Part shown: piece after piece, positions 22,130-34,224 of the stretch
How the letters are laid out: every line of letters begins with the position of its first letter
How positions within the stretch are numbered: the stretch's first letter is position 1
Origin: Macrocystis pyrifera
Taxonomy: Eukaryota; Sar; Phaeophyceae; Laminariales; Laminariaceae
Length of the DNA: 64,000 nt
NCBI GenBank assembly: GCA_031763025.1
Contig: JASSKH010000003.1
Span: forward strand, 8,634,578 to 8,698,577
Reading direction: 5' to 3'
Made by a program: the position numbers and the translations under genes
The notes under the pieces: model-generated
Database searches by the model: none
Seen by the model: the letters and a program-made list of their open reading frames with translations, nothing else
Told to the model about the DNA's origin: nothing

Positions 22130-24480
22130 CCGGAAGTAAACCCTCAATTTGACTTTACGTCGACGGTTAAAGTCATGCTCCTTCCGTGACAATACACAAT
22201 ACTTCACACCTATTAATAGGACCTGTCGACCACATTCCCATGCGTCAATTCGTGCCAGGTAGGATGTAAATGGACAGTGAAACCACTCCAACCGGCCCGG
22301 CCGATCTCGACATTTTATCCTCGTATGTAAGGATGACGCACGCTAATTCGGCGGGGAGTGCCCCGACCAGTCTTCATCCTGCTCTTGTTCGCCTACTACT
22401 TCCTGTTTCGTTATGTTGGAAGCTACAGGTCTCCGTCCCTCCTGCGACTTCTTGTACACAATTAATGCTACTTGTATGTACAAAGTTCCCCTTCGGGATG
22501 TGGTCGACTTTAAATCCCGGGTGTGATATGAGTAGAGCACTCATGGGCTATAGATATAGATAATACGTTGCAGTCTTGTAGTCTCACGAATACGAGAATA
22601 ATCCAAAGAATGGATTAACCCGGCGGATATTCCGTTAGTTGAGAGTAACGTTCTCTTAGGAATGTTCCCTAGGGCAGAAAACCCCTTAGACGAGAGTAAT
22701 GTTCCTTAGCGCAGATAGGACCACGAAGTGAGATATTCTTATATTAGCAGAAGAACGATCGGCAGCCACAGGAAAGTTCTGTAGGCGTACATCAGATAAG
22801 AGGAATTTAGGAGAGCTTGTGGCGTGGGGTGGGACGAGTATATCTGGGCGTCGAGTCCCGCCCTCCCTACCTCTCACTTCTCTACCAGAGTACCTCCTCA
22901 GCTCTCGCCATCAATAAGAAGATCTAAATCAGAAGAAGCGAAGCACTGCTTTCCAGCTGCCAGAACCACCTGCGTCCCTTACCACTACCCTTACCACTAC
23001 CCTAGAGCGGTCACCGCATCACACGGGGGTATCGTAAGTTGAAAAGGGGTAACACAGGCCTATGTATATGAGCTTATTATGTGAGGTTCGCTGGTGTTGC
23101 GCCGATCGATGATGCTGCTGGTGATGTTGTATCGCTGCTTGCTGTTGCAGTACTGCACGAGAAAATTCAGAGGAAGCAAGGGTTGGAATCATCCAGCTCG
23201 TTGTTTTCAGGATGGCACGCCCATAGAAGCACACACCTGCCAAAACACAGGACCGTTCGTAGCCGTTTCACGAAAAGAAGGCCTTGAAGTAAGGCTACCG
23301 CAGCCTGTTCCATGGATACCACAACGTCGAAGGCTAAAAGAGCTTACGGCAGCAGTGTGGTGCCTGCATAGGTACACAACAGAAGAAGGCAGCATGATGG
23401 CAACAAAAAAAAAACTGAAACTGCACCTGACCTCTCGGTTTCTGCTCCTGCTGTAGGACACACACGCGGACGCACGTTCACACACACGTAGCAGCATCGT
23501 TCGTGGCTGTCACAAAGGGAAAAGCTTGAAACACTGCTGTTGTACCGTGGCTATCTAGCCTTTAAGGGCTGCTGCGGTACTTGAGAAAAAGTGGCACAAG
23601 CACCGGTGGTTAAAACGGAAAGAATGACAGCTCGGGTTTCCATGGGTCTATTTGCCTCTAGCTGGCCGGAAGCCCTCCGGGTGATTACATGCTAGATTTC
23701 GTGACTTTGAACGCCCAGAGCACGCGCCACGGAGCCCATATGGGACTCACACTTCCACCGGGGTGTACACACGAGCCGCTTGCGTGCCCCGCAGCTAAAA
23801 GCGTGATGAAATACCGGCGACCGGAGGAGAAAAGTCAAAGTATTCCGGAAAAAAAGTCAATTTGGTACTTATGCGTATTGTATCTTCAGTCACGCGTTCA
23901 CGCCCCGATGCCATACTCGTAGGCGTACACAAATCGTTGTTCAACAGGGACGTACGGTGTGAATCGGTGGGCGATGATTCAGGTCCAATATCGGCTCGAG
24001 TATTTAGTTCTTAGACCATGTTCACGCGACAAAAAAAATGCGAGCACCACACACCAGAATCATTCACATATACCTGGTATACCATACATGGTAGCTAGGA
24101 AGTCGACCGCCTATTGAAGGGTTTTACCTATTAAATTGCTAGAGTGTCGACGGTTCGTGTATATGTTTCTCATACCTACACCTGCTCCTACGTTTCGTAA
24201 TTCGTTCGGATAAACCGCTAAATCCAAAATATGGCTGCTCCGCCACCATTGGGGCGGAGAAGGCCCTTCTAAGAAGTTGTAAAAATTATATACGAGCAGC
24301 GCACCACCAAAAACACTACTCGTACCACTTGAAACATTGACATGTATACGAGCACCACCAACACTCGTATAGTACTCCCGCAAAGCGCCTTCTCGCCAAA
24401 TCGAGCTACCGAACAAATTGAAGCGTTTTCAGCCGCTAACTCACACCAGGTACCCGGTACGTAGCGCGCAATGAAAAGGT
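22130..24480. other. Intergenic, nothing recognised
   Basis: No family-recognisable frame. A 120-codon plus frame at 23094-23456 has a varied composition but no motif I can name. Confidence 0.4.
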
Positions 24481-24486
24481 ACGAGG

Positions 24487-25056
24487 TCGGGACTGGGAGT
24501 GAGGGGGGGGGGGGTGTACTCGGTAGGAGAAATGTACTCGATCTCATGCATGGCCGTAGTCGTATGACCATAGAGACCCTCGCATCCCTACAATGCCGGG
24601 ACGGAGCATGTCGGGTTTTTCACCGACCAGGCGGACATTGCTTGCACCAAGCGCGAAGCGCCGTGAGGTGTCCGGCGAGTCGCATGAAGGGTGAGCTGCA
24701 TCCTACTAAGAACCGCTTGTGAGGCGGACTTGCATATGGATGACAGTCTCAATGAGTTAGTTTAATTTCCGGTGTGGCCACTTCCAGAGACAGCAATGGG
24801 AGTACTATGTATCTGCCTCTTGGGTGGCTTACCTTGAACACTACGTGATACGATCAATTCCCTTGTGCAGAGTAAAGGTTATTTACGTCGCACAAATGAT
24901 CTCACTCGACAACCAGCTGTGGGCGACCGCAAAAAAAAAAAAAAAAAAAAACGGTACCCTGGATGTCTAGTTCACGTAGTGAGCGGCATGTTTTACAGTG
25001 TCGTTGCCAACCGACGCCAACCCAACCCATATATAATATATAATCGGGACTGGGAG
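24487..25056 (+). repeat. Poly-G-associated dispersed repeat, copy 2
   Basis: Homologous to 1340-1885 in the same orientation (GTACTCGATCTCATGCATGG, CCTACAATGCCGGGACGGAG, AAGAACCGCTTGTGAGGCGG). The 13-mer TCGGGACTGGGAG lies at both boundaries (24487-24499 and 25044-25056), each time followed by a G run. An A run sits inside at 24931-24951. Confidence 0.85.
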
Positions 25057-25369
25057 GGGGGTGGTAGAAAGGCCAACGCTCATACAGGTAACATTTCCTT
25101 TGAACCCTTGCGCCTTGTCTGGTTTCTTGCGTTTGTATATTCGGATAGTCGCTTATTTCTCGAGTGAGGAGTCGAAGCCTCACTGCGAGGTGTGAGTAGA
25201 TCTATCACCTCATTTCTTCGTTGAATAGCCGCATCTTCGATCTCTCTTCCCGATTTTGAGATGATATGATGATCGTCCTTTTATCGTCGTGTGGTCTGCA
25301 TCTACGACTATTCAGGGTGGGCTAATGTGATGGAGTAGCATATCCACTGTATAGGAACGTACGTATCCG

Positions 25370-25510
25370 TATGCGAATCTCATCTGGTTGCACGTAGCGC
25401 TTCGGGAATATACCCGTGTGCGAATATTGTATGGTTGCACGTAGCGCTTTGAGAATATACCCTTACGCGAATCTTATATGGTTATACTTGGCGCTTTGGG
25501 AATATTCTGT
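25370..25510. repeat. Three tandem 47-base units
   Basis: Units start at 25370, 25417 and 25464 and share GCGAAT, GTTGCACGTAGCGCTT and GGAATAT. Confidence 0.9.
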
Positions 25511-27587
25511 GGAAGCAGCCTAGAAACCCCGTTGTGAGCAGAACATTTTCTTGTGGTTTGGGAATCTTGTTTGCGTGAACATCCCGGTAGACTCGTACCT
25601 ACATACAGGCTAGTTTTGGTCGACGTCTGGGCTGAGTTTTAATCCCGTCGAAGCCCACCCTCGCTCACTCGAGCTCGCTATCCCCCTCTCAACTCACCTG
25701 AGGAGCAGTAATAAGAAGATGGTGATCTACGAGCAGCGTGCCCTACCCAGCATCGACATCCCTGTGTCTCTTACCAGCTTACATATCTGCACTACCTTCA
25801 CAGCGGCATGCATGTATGCATGCGCTGAAGCACACGTATTTATTGGACCCGGGGAACGGTGTTTCGGCGGCGCTGTGCCAAAACGGTGAAAAAGGGCGGG
25901 GGCAGGGAGACCTTCGGCGTTGCCACTCGGGACAGGCATACAGAGTATTTATAGGGCACGAGGGATTACAGTGCCCTTACAGCAGCTTTTTCTTGACTGA
26001 ATCAACTAAATGCAGCTTCGAAAAAAACAAGCAGAGCAACGAGATCGCAAAACAAACGCTCACGCTCGCAATACATCGGCTAAATGGTGTTGCTACGGCC
26101 GACGGGGCCCAGCCTCTCTCTGTCCTCTAAGCAACACCAAAGTTGACATTTCAGGACTAGCTTAGAATGATGTGACAAGGCCGGTACGAAGTACGAGCAT
26201 CTACAGTCCCTGTAGGCGAACCTGACATCTTGTTTTTGGGCGATAATATGTATTTATATACTTCCGTCGTCCGGCAGAAAATTGCGTTCACAAAACGACT
26301 GTGCTGACACCGCTGTGTGTGGCGGTCTCATGCCTGGTTTCGGGTGCCATCGCAACCGGGACAGGGAAATCGACGTTTTTCTTATTCGGCTCTCACCAGG
26401 GCGGAGTGCACTTTTGTATGCCTTGCGCGTGCTCGTTGTACGCGCGAGTCAAGAATTTAACCCATCGCTTGCACGCGAGAGCAAAGCTCGGCAAGTTGTT
26501 AATTTTGTCGTCGCACCACTAGGGGAGGGGTCTTCGTTAGGCAGACAGGTCCATCCCGCCCATAATTCGATAGCCGACCTCCCTTCGTGGCGCCGCACGG
26601 ACTGAAAATCATACGTACGGGCCCCAAGAATATGAAATTGTTATTGCCCTCGATGAAATGCACTCGAGCGCTGTTCTCAGTTTGCTTGTCTCTTTTTTTG
26701 TGAAGTCGCAGGTGGAGTTGTTGAGAGTGTCGGGAGAGGCCAGTCGGGACCAGCACAGACGGAACCCCAGAGTGCTGTGTTTGGCTCAGGCAGAGCGTCT
26801 ACTTGTTGACTATCGGTACCACTTGTTATAGTACTCGGCGGGGACATATATCCAGCAGCAGCACACGAAGACGGCACGAGCACCCGCACCAGTACCACAG
26901 CAATGGGATCGACATCATTGAAGTGCAATTGGGGTTGCAGGGCTAAATACAAGACTGTTGGCCAATGAAAAACGAAACATGAACGGGGAGAGATCTCTAA
27001 CAATCAGTCAGAAAGCTGACGACGCTCTCTTGGCCAAAGCAAAACATATGTCGGTTGTTTATTACAACAAGTGAACGACAGATTAACAACAGATCTCTGT
27101 ACTGAAGATAGTATGCAATTTTGGGTCATTATTTTTGCGAGTACCGAAACATACGACGAGGATCGCAAAATACAAATAAAGGCGAAAAGTAGAAAGTAAT
27201 CAAGTGACTGCTGCTGTTGTTGTAAAATACCTACGAGTTCGTATGCAATTTTTTTGTAGTAGTTTTCAGGCTCTACTGCTGCTATAGTGTGCGAATGACG
27301 ACGCTTTGTTGGCGAATGAAAAACATTTGGTGGGTTGTTACACATTCGACAGATTGACATGTATTTTCAACTGGCGGGTTATTACGTTATTATATATGCG
27401 AGTACCGAAACATACGATGACGATCGCAAACAAATAAAGGCGAAAAGTAGAAAGTAATCCACTGCTGCCGGCGGCACCCTACGGTATCCCGCCAAACCTG
27501 AAAAAAGCCCGTTTTTTGCCTTTCGCTGCTGTAAAAGACGTGCGATAGTATGCTTTTTTTTGCCATTCGAGACACAGTAGTACTCGT
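25511..27587. other. Intergenic, nothing recognised
   Basis: Unique-looking sequence with short unrelated frames on both strands. A 70-base motif near 27100-27200 (TTTGCGAGTACCGAAACATA) recurs at 27388-27470. Confidence 0.4.
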
Positions 27588-27694
27588 ATTACGGGGGACC
27601 ATAGTAAACAGGACCAAATATTGTTAGCAAAAATAGGGAAACATATAGGTTTTTGTGTGTACCGTAGATCCTATTTACTATGGTCCCCCGCAAT
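27588..27694. mobile_element. MITE-A copy 5
   Basis: ATTACGGGGGACCATAGTAA to ATTTACTATGGTCCCCCGCA. Among the best preserved copies. Confidence 0.93.
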
Positions 27695-27773
27695 AGATAG
27701 TTTTGCTGTATGTGGCACAAAAAGTAACCCACTCCTGTTGTTGTACTGCTGTAAAATACCTGCTATAGTATGC

Positions 27774-28020
27774 GAATGGAAACGCGAAGTACACCAAAAA
27801 AGTATTATTTCAGCTCGTGCCACGATACACGATAGACGCTCGATCTCGACAGAGTCTCAGCCCGCGGACAACCCGCGCGGTGGCGGGCAAGATCAACTAG
27901 TATAGATGACGGGCTCGAAGGAATGAGGTGGATGCATGCTCTAGGGGGCAACAGCTTGCCGGCGGCGTCCAACGGTATCCTCCCAAAACTGAAAAAAAAA
28001 AAAAAAAAATGCCATTCGCG
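27774..28020. mobile_element. Fragment of TIR element C
   Basis: Contains GAATGGAAACGCGAAGTACA and a segment (GATAGACGCTCGATCTCGAC, GCTCTAGGGGGC) homologous to 17100-17270 of element C copy 1. Truncated. Confidence 0.7.
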
Positions 28021-28244
28021 ACGTTTGTTGTACTGATGTACTGATAGACGAAATGCATTTTTTTTGCCTTTCTGTTATGATACTGCTTGGATACAGCACT
28101 TTGCAGTACCGCAGTACTCGTCGATCATTTTGCTGTGGCACAAAAAGTAACCCGCTCCTGTTGTACTGCTGTAAAAGACCTGCTATAGTACGCGAATGGA
28201 AACGCGAAGTACACCAAAAAAGTATTAATTGAGCTGGTGCCTTT

Positions 28245-28305
28245 CAGTCCCGTTTTGGGGACAAACTACTTAGAATTTGTATTGTTTGTCCCCGAAACGA
28301 GACTG
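28245..28305. repeat. Short inverted repeat, GTCCCGTTTTGGGGACAAA type
   Basis: 21-base arms with two mismatches around a 19-base loop. A related pair is at 45298-45367, and a single arm lies near 14130 (CCCCAAAACGGGACTG). Confidence 0.75.
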
Positions 28306-28739
28306 TAGCCCTAAAAGAGTTCAGGGGTTCGTCTCGGGTTGTGTCTCGCCTTCGTCTCGAGATCCGCAACGTGTGGTCAGCGAATACTTACGGAGGTTTC
28401 GTGTTTGGTGCTTGGCGCCAAAAAATTACCTGAAAAAAAACTCATTTTTTGCCATTCGAGACGGATGCAGCAGTAGTAGTACTCGTAGATAATGTGTTTT
28501 TTCATCTATTTCGTGCACACCAGCGGCCAATGCGCTGCACTGAGCGTGGGACCCAAGCGTCTGAGCCAACTCTTACTCCTGTATTCATCGCCACCCTTGC
28601 CCAAGAAGACAGCACTACAACAGTAGCAGGCACCTGGTCTGGTGCATAGACGTCTCCCCAACTCGGTATGGGCGTCTGAGCCAACTCTTGTATTCATCGC
28701 CACCCTTGCACAACAAGACGGCACTCCAGCAGCAGTACT

Positions 28740-29110
28740 CCCCAACTCGGTATGAGATATGTTGGTTGTATGGTATATGGGAATATGGGATATGTTGGTG
28801 GTATAGTTTATGGGAAAACCACCGTATGTGGTATGGTATGTGTTGACGGTATGGTACGGGAAAAACACAGTATATGGTATGGTACGTTTGGGGTACGGTA
28901 CCATGGTACGATGTCGTGGATGTATTATATGGCTAAAATTCGCCTGGTGGTATGGTATGTTTCAGTATATAAGGTCCGTAAGGGTCGAAAACGTCGTACG
29001 AATATCATCTGTAACGAGCTTATATATCGGCCATTGGAAAGTGTTCGAAAATATAAGCCTTGCGGACAGACAGACAGACAGACAGATAGACAGACAGACA
29101 GACAGATTTG
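28740..29110. repeat. TATGGTA-rich repeat and (GACA)n microsatellite
   Basis: Diverged units with TGGTATGGTA and GGGAAAAACCACC at 28750-28980, followed by (GACA)n at 29065-29106. Frames across it are repeat products. Confidence 0.75.
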
Positions 29111-32100
29111 CATTTACCAAAGCAGAGACTCTGTTCTACAAACTGAGGAAACCTCTCAATAGTAAGAACACAAGTCTCACTTGGGGGAGCGCAGAGAAAT
29201 TGGAATAAGAAATCGTCCTCAGCGAAGATGAGCGCTACGCTGAACCCCGTATGAATAGCCTATGCTCAAGGTTGTTCAAAGATGGTGTCACAATAAAGGT
29301 TCTGCGTAAAGCTTGCTCATATTACTCGCATTTGTTTCTTGTCGGCGCGCCCATACTGTACAGCCTCCTCGGAAAGCCTGTCGCCGGTACCTACCACTGC
29401 TGCTACCTGCCTATTTTGACAGGGATATCGGCGGGTTGCTACGTATCACTAACCAGCGATATAAATGGCAATGGGGATCTTCGTGCGACCCGAGAAACAG
29501 ACACCTGTTAACAATGGTTATCTCCAGCATCGACGCTATGTACAGCATGTATAATTTGGTACTGGTGTGCTACTAGATCGGCTACCTGTGACACGTGTAC
29601 TCAGGGATGATCTCCTGGCATGTTTGGGCGTACGTAGTGCTTCATGCCGGCGCACGAGCGCTATCCTACGTGTGATACAGCTGATATGCCTAGTTCAGGG
29701 AAATATATAGTACGTATATTGCTATACCAGGGTATACTGCTATATACCCTGGTACGTACAGGGCACCTCAAAATGACGGAGTGCAGGGGCTGTACGAGCA
29801 GCACCTTTTACCCAGCAAACACGCACATACACATGCACACCTACACACTTCATGTCTACATACCAAAATGCAGGAGTCCGATTTCCCTTCAGGTTGGTCT
29901 TATATTTCTGCGTGCCAGGTATGCATCAGCGTAAGGAACAAAAAACGAATGCATACCCCTCCCACCTACATGCAACAACCTAATAAATAAAACTAGCGAA
30001 GCTTTAGAGCTCTATAGGCTCTACTGTATAGCTATATACAGCTACGCCGCAACCTCCCCCCTGGGCTGTCTATGGCAATACGACTACGGCCATGCATGAC
30101 ACGAGTTAACACCCTGGGATGTGCTCCCCCCCCCCCCCTCCAATCACGGCGACGGCCTGCCTCCTATGGACAGCCCATCACCAAGAAATTAACACAGGTG
30201 ACGGGTGTACGGGCGACGTAATCCACAACGAAAAACCTACCAGGTACCAGTATATACCAGTTATGATACGGTCTACAGCAAACGCTCACCACGTTTATCC
30301 TCCGAAATTTGCCGTCCGTCACGCCCCTAAAATGCCGTCAAGCTGGACGTCCATCTTTTGCGCAGACACAACTGCCATGCCAGCGCTCCGTCAACCAATG
30401 CCATCATTGCGGGGCGCTAACGAGGACAACGACAACATGGGTGACGCAACGTACCACCTGGCAGTGTAAACGTGCTACCAGGTACTTTGGAGGCCGCGGT
30501 TTCACCCCTTGGCTGAGCACCCCTACACTAAAACTAGTATGTTAACGCCGAACAAGGACGACCTCGACGGGCCGTGACGCACCCAACAAGAACGGCCTCC
30601 CGGCATGTTTGCCAGGCAGACGAATATGAACACGTTATACGTGCGTACGACTCGCGGCACCCTCTCTCTCCCCCCCTCCCTTCCGACCGGGTACACACCT
30701 CCTCCTTGAAGGACGGCATCGTGCAGGATAAGTCGTGCCGCTGCTGGCGTACATGCCTCCTCTGCGCATATCACCCAAAAAAAAAAACTACTCCCGCCGC
30801 GCACATCGCCCAAAAACTACTGCCGCCGCGCGCATCGCCAAAAACTACCGCCGCAGAAGCTACTACAGCACTACGGGGGGGTACGTAAAACTATGTATAG
30901 TTATGTACGTACTGCGAACGACGATAAGGTTAAAAAAGAATGATTGGGAGGAGAGGAACCAAACCAACTTAACTCAAAAACTAAAATATCTCGTAAAGCT
31001 CCAAAATCAACGTGGAAAACAAGATTAATTCCCACCATGCACTCCCACCCTCTCTCCCATCCACCCACCCACTCATCCATCCATCCACCCATCCATCTAC
31101 GGTTATCTCTGACCATCCACCAACTGTCGAGCTTGTTGCTTGACGCAGTCCCTCCAGGCAGCGGCGGCTTGGTGCTCGCTTGCATGCTTGCTTGCTGACA
31201 TGAACATTCCAAACATTGTTTCGAGTTTCGACCGTAGACTACACCGGCACTCGTTCGTGTTAGTTCTCTGTGCGAAGCGGCACCTTTGCTCAAATGCTCC
31301 CTGAGACAGACGAAGGATTGTGGGCTCGTGCTACCCTACCGCGCTACCAAGACCGCTACCACACGCAAGAAAACTCGGCGCATATAGAACGCGTTTCCGA
31401 AGCTGTTGTATATGTATATATGCCACAAACCCTAGCCACTCCCACTACGGATGGGTATAATGACACCCCCGCGAATTTCTCATGCACATCCTCCATGGAT
31501 GGCGCCCCCCCCCCCCTCCCCCCCCACGATAAACGCATTAAAAAAAACCAAACTAAAAGGTCCCAGTCCATCAACAAGGGGCGCTGACACGACATTTCAG
31601 TCCGGCACGGCGAGCGCGCTGCAAGAGCTCCAGCGCGCAAACGCGGACAAAAGGCTAGAAAGAAACGAAACATAACACTACGAACGGGGCCGATGCCACA
31701 CGCGCAAGACTGAGCATCTTATTGCGGCGCGCGTGACACACTACACCTTCCGCAGCGGTATCTCCCGTAAAAAATACCACAACAACAAAAAAAACAAAAA
31801 AACAAGAAAACGTATGGGGCGATACTACGTACGCGCGCAGGACTGTTGGCTTAAGGCGCGCCACACCACCCGAACCGTGTAGAAATATCTCCCCAAATAC
31901 ATTAAGGGCGCTCCGAAGGACATGTGTCCCGGGTGAACCCTTTTGTGTACAGCGGACGCCATCGTCCCGCTTAGAAAAGGGCGGCGGCAAAAACTGATAC
32001 AGCAGTGCCGCACAATCTCCATTTCTCTAGATGTGTAGCTACAACAAAAGGTAAGGGCTTGAAGTAAGCGATTCCGAGACGTTGTGGTGCCGCAGGTTGC

Positions 32101-32700
32101 GGACCGTACAACAACTACCATGGCAGGGGTATGATACAGCAGCGTAGCCCGTTTCAACGGCGGTTTTGCGCCAAGAATAAATTGAAGAAAAAAAAAAACT
32201 CGGTCACGTTGCGTGACAAAGCAGCCAAGCAGAGGGAACCACGGCGTTTTTTTTTTTATCGTACCGTCCCCTAGCCTACTCCCACAATTACAACAAAACA
32301 TCGCCACGATGTGGGTTCCAAGCAGAAAGGAACAGTTCGCTTTAAACCATCTCCTATAACCCCCCGAATTGTTCAGAATAACCCGTTGTGTGTGAGGGAA
32401 AACTAGAGTTATTTCATTCCGAGCCATTCTCCGCCCCTCGTGATTTCAAAACTACGGTGATAGCAGGTGTGTGAAAAGTATGAAAATATACCCTGAGCAA
32501 TCTTTCCGAACTCGCCCCCGCCAAAAACAACGTTTCTCGCTGTCAAGACGAATTGCGCTAACAAAGCAGTTCGCGCGCAACGTTCCTCCCTCTTTCCCTT
32601 CCTCCTTCTCCCACCGCATCAATTTTCACACATGTTTCACCTGGTATATATTAGGAATGCGATATATGGCGAGGAACATAAGAAACAAAATTGCGCGCTC
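29111..32700. other. Intergenic, downstream flank of arsJ, no gene supported
   Basis: Short frames on both strands with no recognisable family. It includes a C run at 30127-30138, a CCCATCCACC-rich stretch at 31045-31110 and a C run at 31508-31530. A poly(A) signal for arsJ could not be singled out. Confidence 0.4.
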
Positions 32701-33495
32701 CTATTCGGTGGGCATCTCCGGTGTCTCGTTTGCTGCACCCGTTGCTCCACCGAAACCACTAATTATGGCGGCACCAGACGGTGGGTTTGTCTGTGGCAGG
32801 GGCGGAGGCGGCGGCCGGGGTCGCAGCTCTGCCTCTGCCGCAGGAAATCCCTCCCAAGAGTCAAAGTGGGTGCTTGTAACTCCTGGTGCTGCTTCTGTTG
32901 GTGCTGGTGGTGCTGCTGCTGCTGCCACGACAACGCCCTCGAAACATGTAAAAACGGCACTTCTTGGCGCGTCGTCCTTTCGCTGTGCTCTAGCAGTATC
33001 CTCGCCGACGACCTCGAAGGATTTAAATACTTCACTCAGCGCGGCTTTCTGTGCCTCTGCCTCAGAATCAGCAACAACAACACCAGCAAACGCAGCAATG
33101 TCCTTCACTAAAGGCTCTGAAACGGTTCGCGCGTCTTCCTCTGCCACAATTCTTGCTCCAGGTGCCACTGCTGCTGCCGCTGCCGCTCCCGAGCGCTGAC
33201 GGATTGGCCAGTCCCCTTCGCCATCATCCTTGTCATTTCCAGCGACATCACGCGGCGGCAATCCGGACGGCGATGAGCTGTCACTACCACCGTGGTTCGT
33301 CGCCGCCGCCGCCATCCCTTCCGACTTCTTAGCTTCCTCTCGTTCGTCCTCGAGCGAGCGTGCCGCCGGGAGGTGAGGGGGAAGAGAAGGTGGAGAAGGA
33401 GTTACCGGGTCGGGTAGGCGGTAGGCGATTGCCGCCGCCGCCACTAGGAAAGGGCACGCCACTAGGAGGCATATGGACAGCCCGAAATCGTCGGA
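32701..33495 (-). CDS. arsJ: arsJ exon 10: last helix plus long tail (residues 445-708)
   Basis: Starts SDDFGLSICLLVACPFLVAA, the last membrane helix, then about 235 residues rich in Ala, Pro, Glu, Asp and Ser, ending at TAG (32703-32701). The tail has acidic stretches, a Pro run (near 685) and repeated AAAA, with no domain I can name. It is predicted cytosolic by the positive-inside and even-helix pattern. The acceptor GCACAG follows a long CTGT/CTGC pyrimidine tract. The family normally ends soon after the last helix. Confidence 0.88.
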   Translation of the reverse strand, partial: SDDFGLSICLLVACPFLVAAAAIAYRLPDPVTPSPPSLPPHLPAARSLEDEREEAKKSEGMAAAATNHGGSDSSSPSGLPPRDVAGNDKDDGEGDWPIRQRSGAAAAAAVAPGARIVAEEDARTVSEPLVKDIAAFAGVVVADSEAEAQKAALSEVFKSFEVVGEDTARAQRKDDAPRSAVFTCFEGVVVAAAAAPPAPTEAAPGVTSTHFDSWEGFPAAEAELRPRPPPPPLPQTNPPSGAAIISGFGGATGAANETPEMPTE

Positions 33496-33605
33496 CTGTG
33501 CAGGCAAAGAGGGACAGAGAGACGAAGGGACAGAGAAAAGAGAGAGAGACAGGAAGACCGACGGACAGAATAGACAGACCGGCAGACAGACCGACAAACA
33601 GACAA

Positions 33606-33638
<33 letters not shown>

Positions 33639-34193
33639 ATAGACAAGACAGACAGCAGGCATGCAGCAGATAGACAGACACAGACAGGCCAGGAATTTCA
33701 CAGAAAGGGAGCGGGCGACGTGGAGCGGTTGAGAGAGGAGCAGCAACGGACCCATCAACGTCGTTCGCGACCGACCCGAAACGCGTGCTGCACGAAGCTG
33801 CAGTATATGCTAGCAGAGTGGTAACTGAGGCAAGAGTTCCTCCTATAGTTGCAGCAGAGGCCATGTGCGTTCGAAGTCACGCAATGAAACACCAAAAACA
33901 CACAACATTCTGATTCTCGGCACATCGGCTGTCGCGTAAGTTGTCAGCAGTCGTTCGGAGAAGAATAGACACGTTGGACAGACCATCGATTCTCACTGAC
34001 TGATCTACAGTAGATGTTCGAGGAGAGCAGATGTTGTCCTGGTCTGTGTGGTCTAGCGCACGTTGCCTGGTGTGACCCGTATAATCTGCACAATATATCG
34101 TAGGAGATGTTTCCTCGGTTGGACCTGTACCATACAGACCATGCACAGCATCTCACAACAGCCAGGTTAGGATCTACAAGATGACCTGCAGAC

Positions 34194-34224
<31 letters not shown>

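Noticed and set aside
23094..23456. 120-codon plus frame with varied composition
   Set aside because: No motif or neighbour support; it cannot be told from chance.
29251..29511. 86-codon hydrophobic plus frame
   Set aside because: No family resemblance and no splice context found.
33590..33655. CRISPR-like regular repeat
   Set aside because: GGCA microsatellite with no spacers.
32701..33864. A single 387-codon minus frame read as one gene
   Set aside because: Only the part from 33495 on belongs to arsJ exon 10. The upstream part is a frame through a CTGT/CTGC microsatellite in intron 9.
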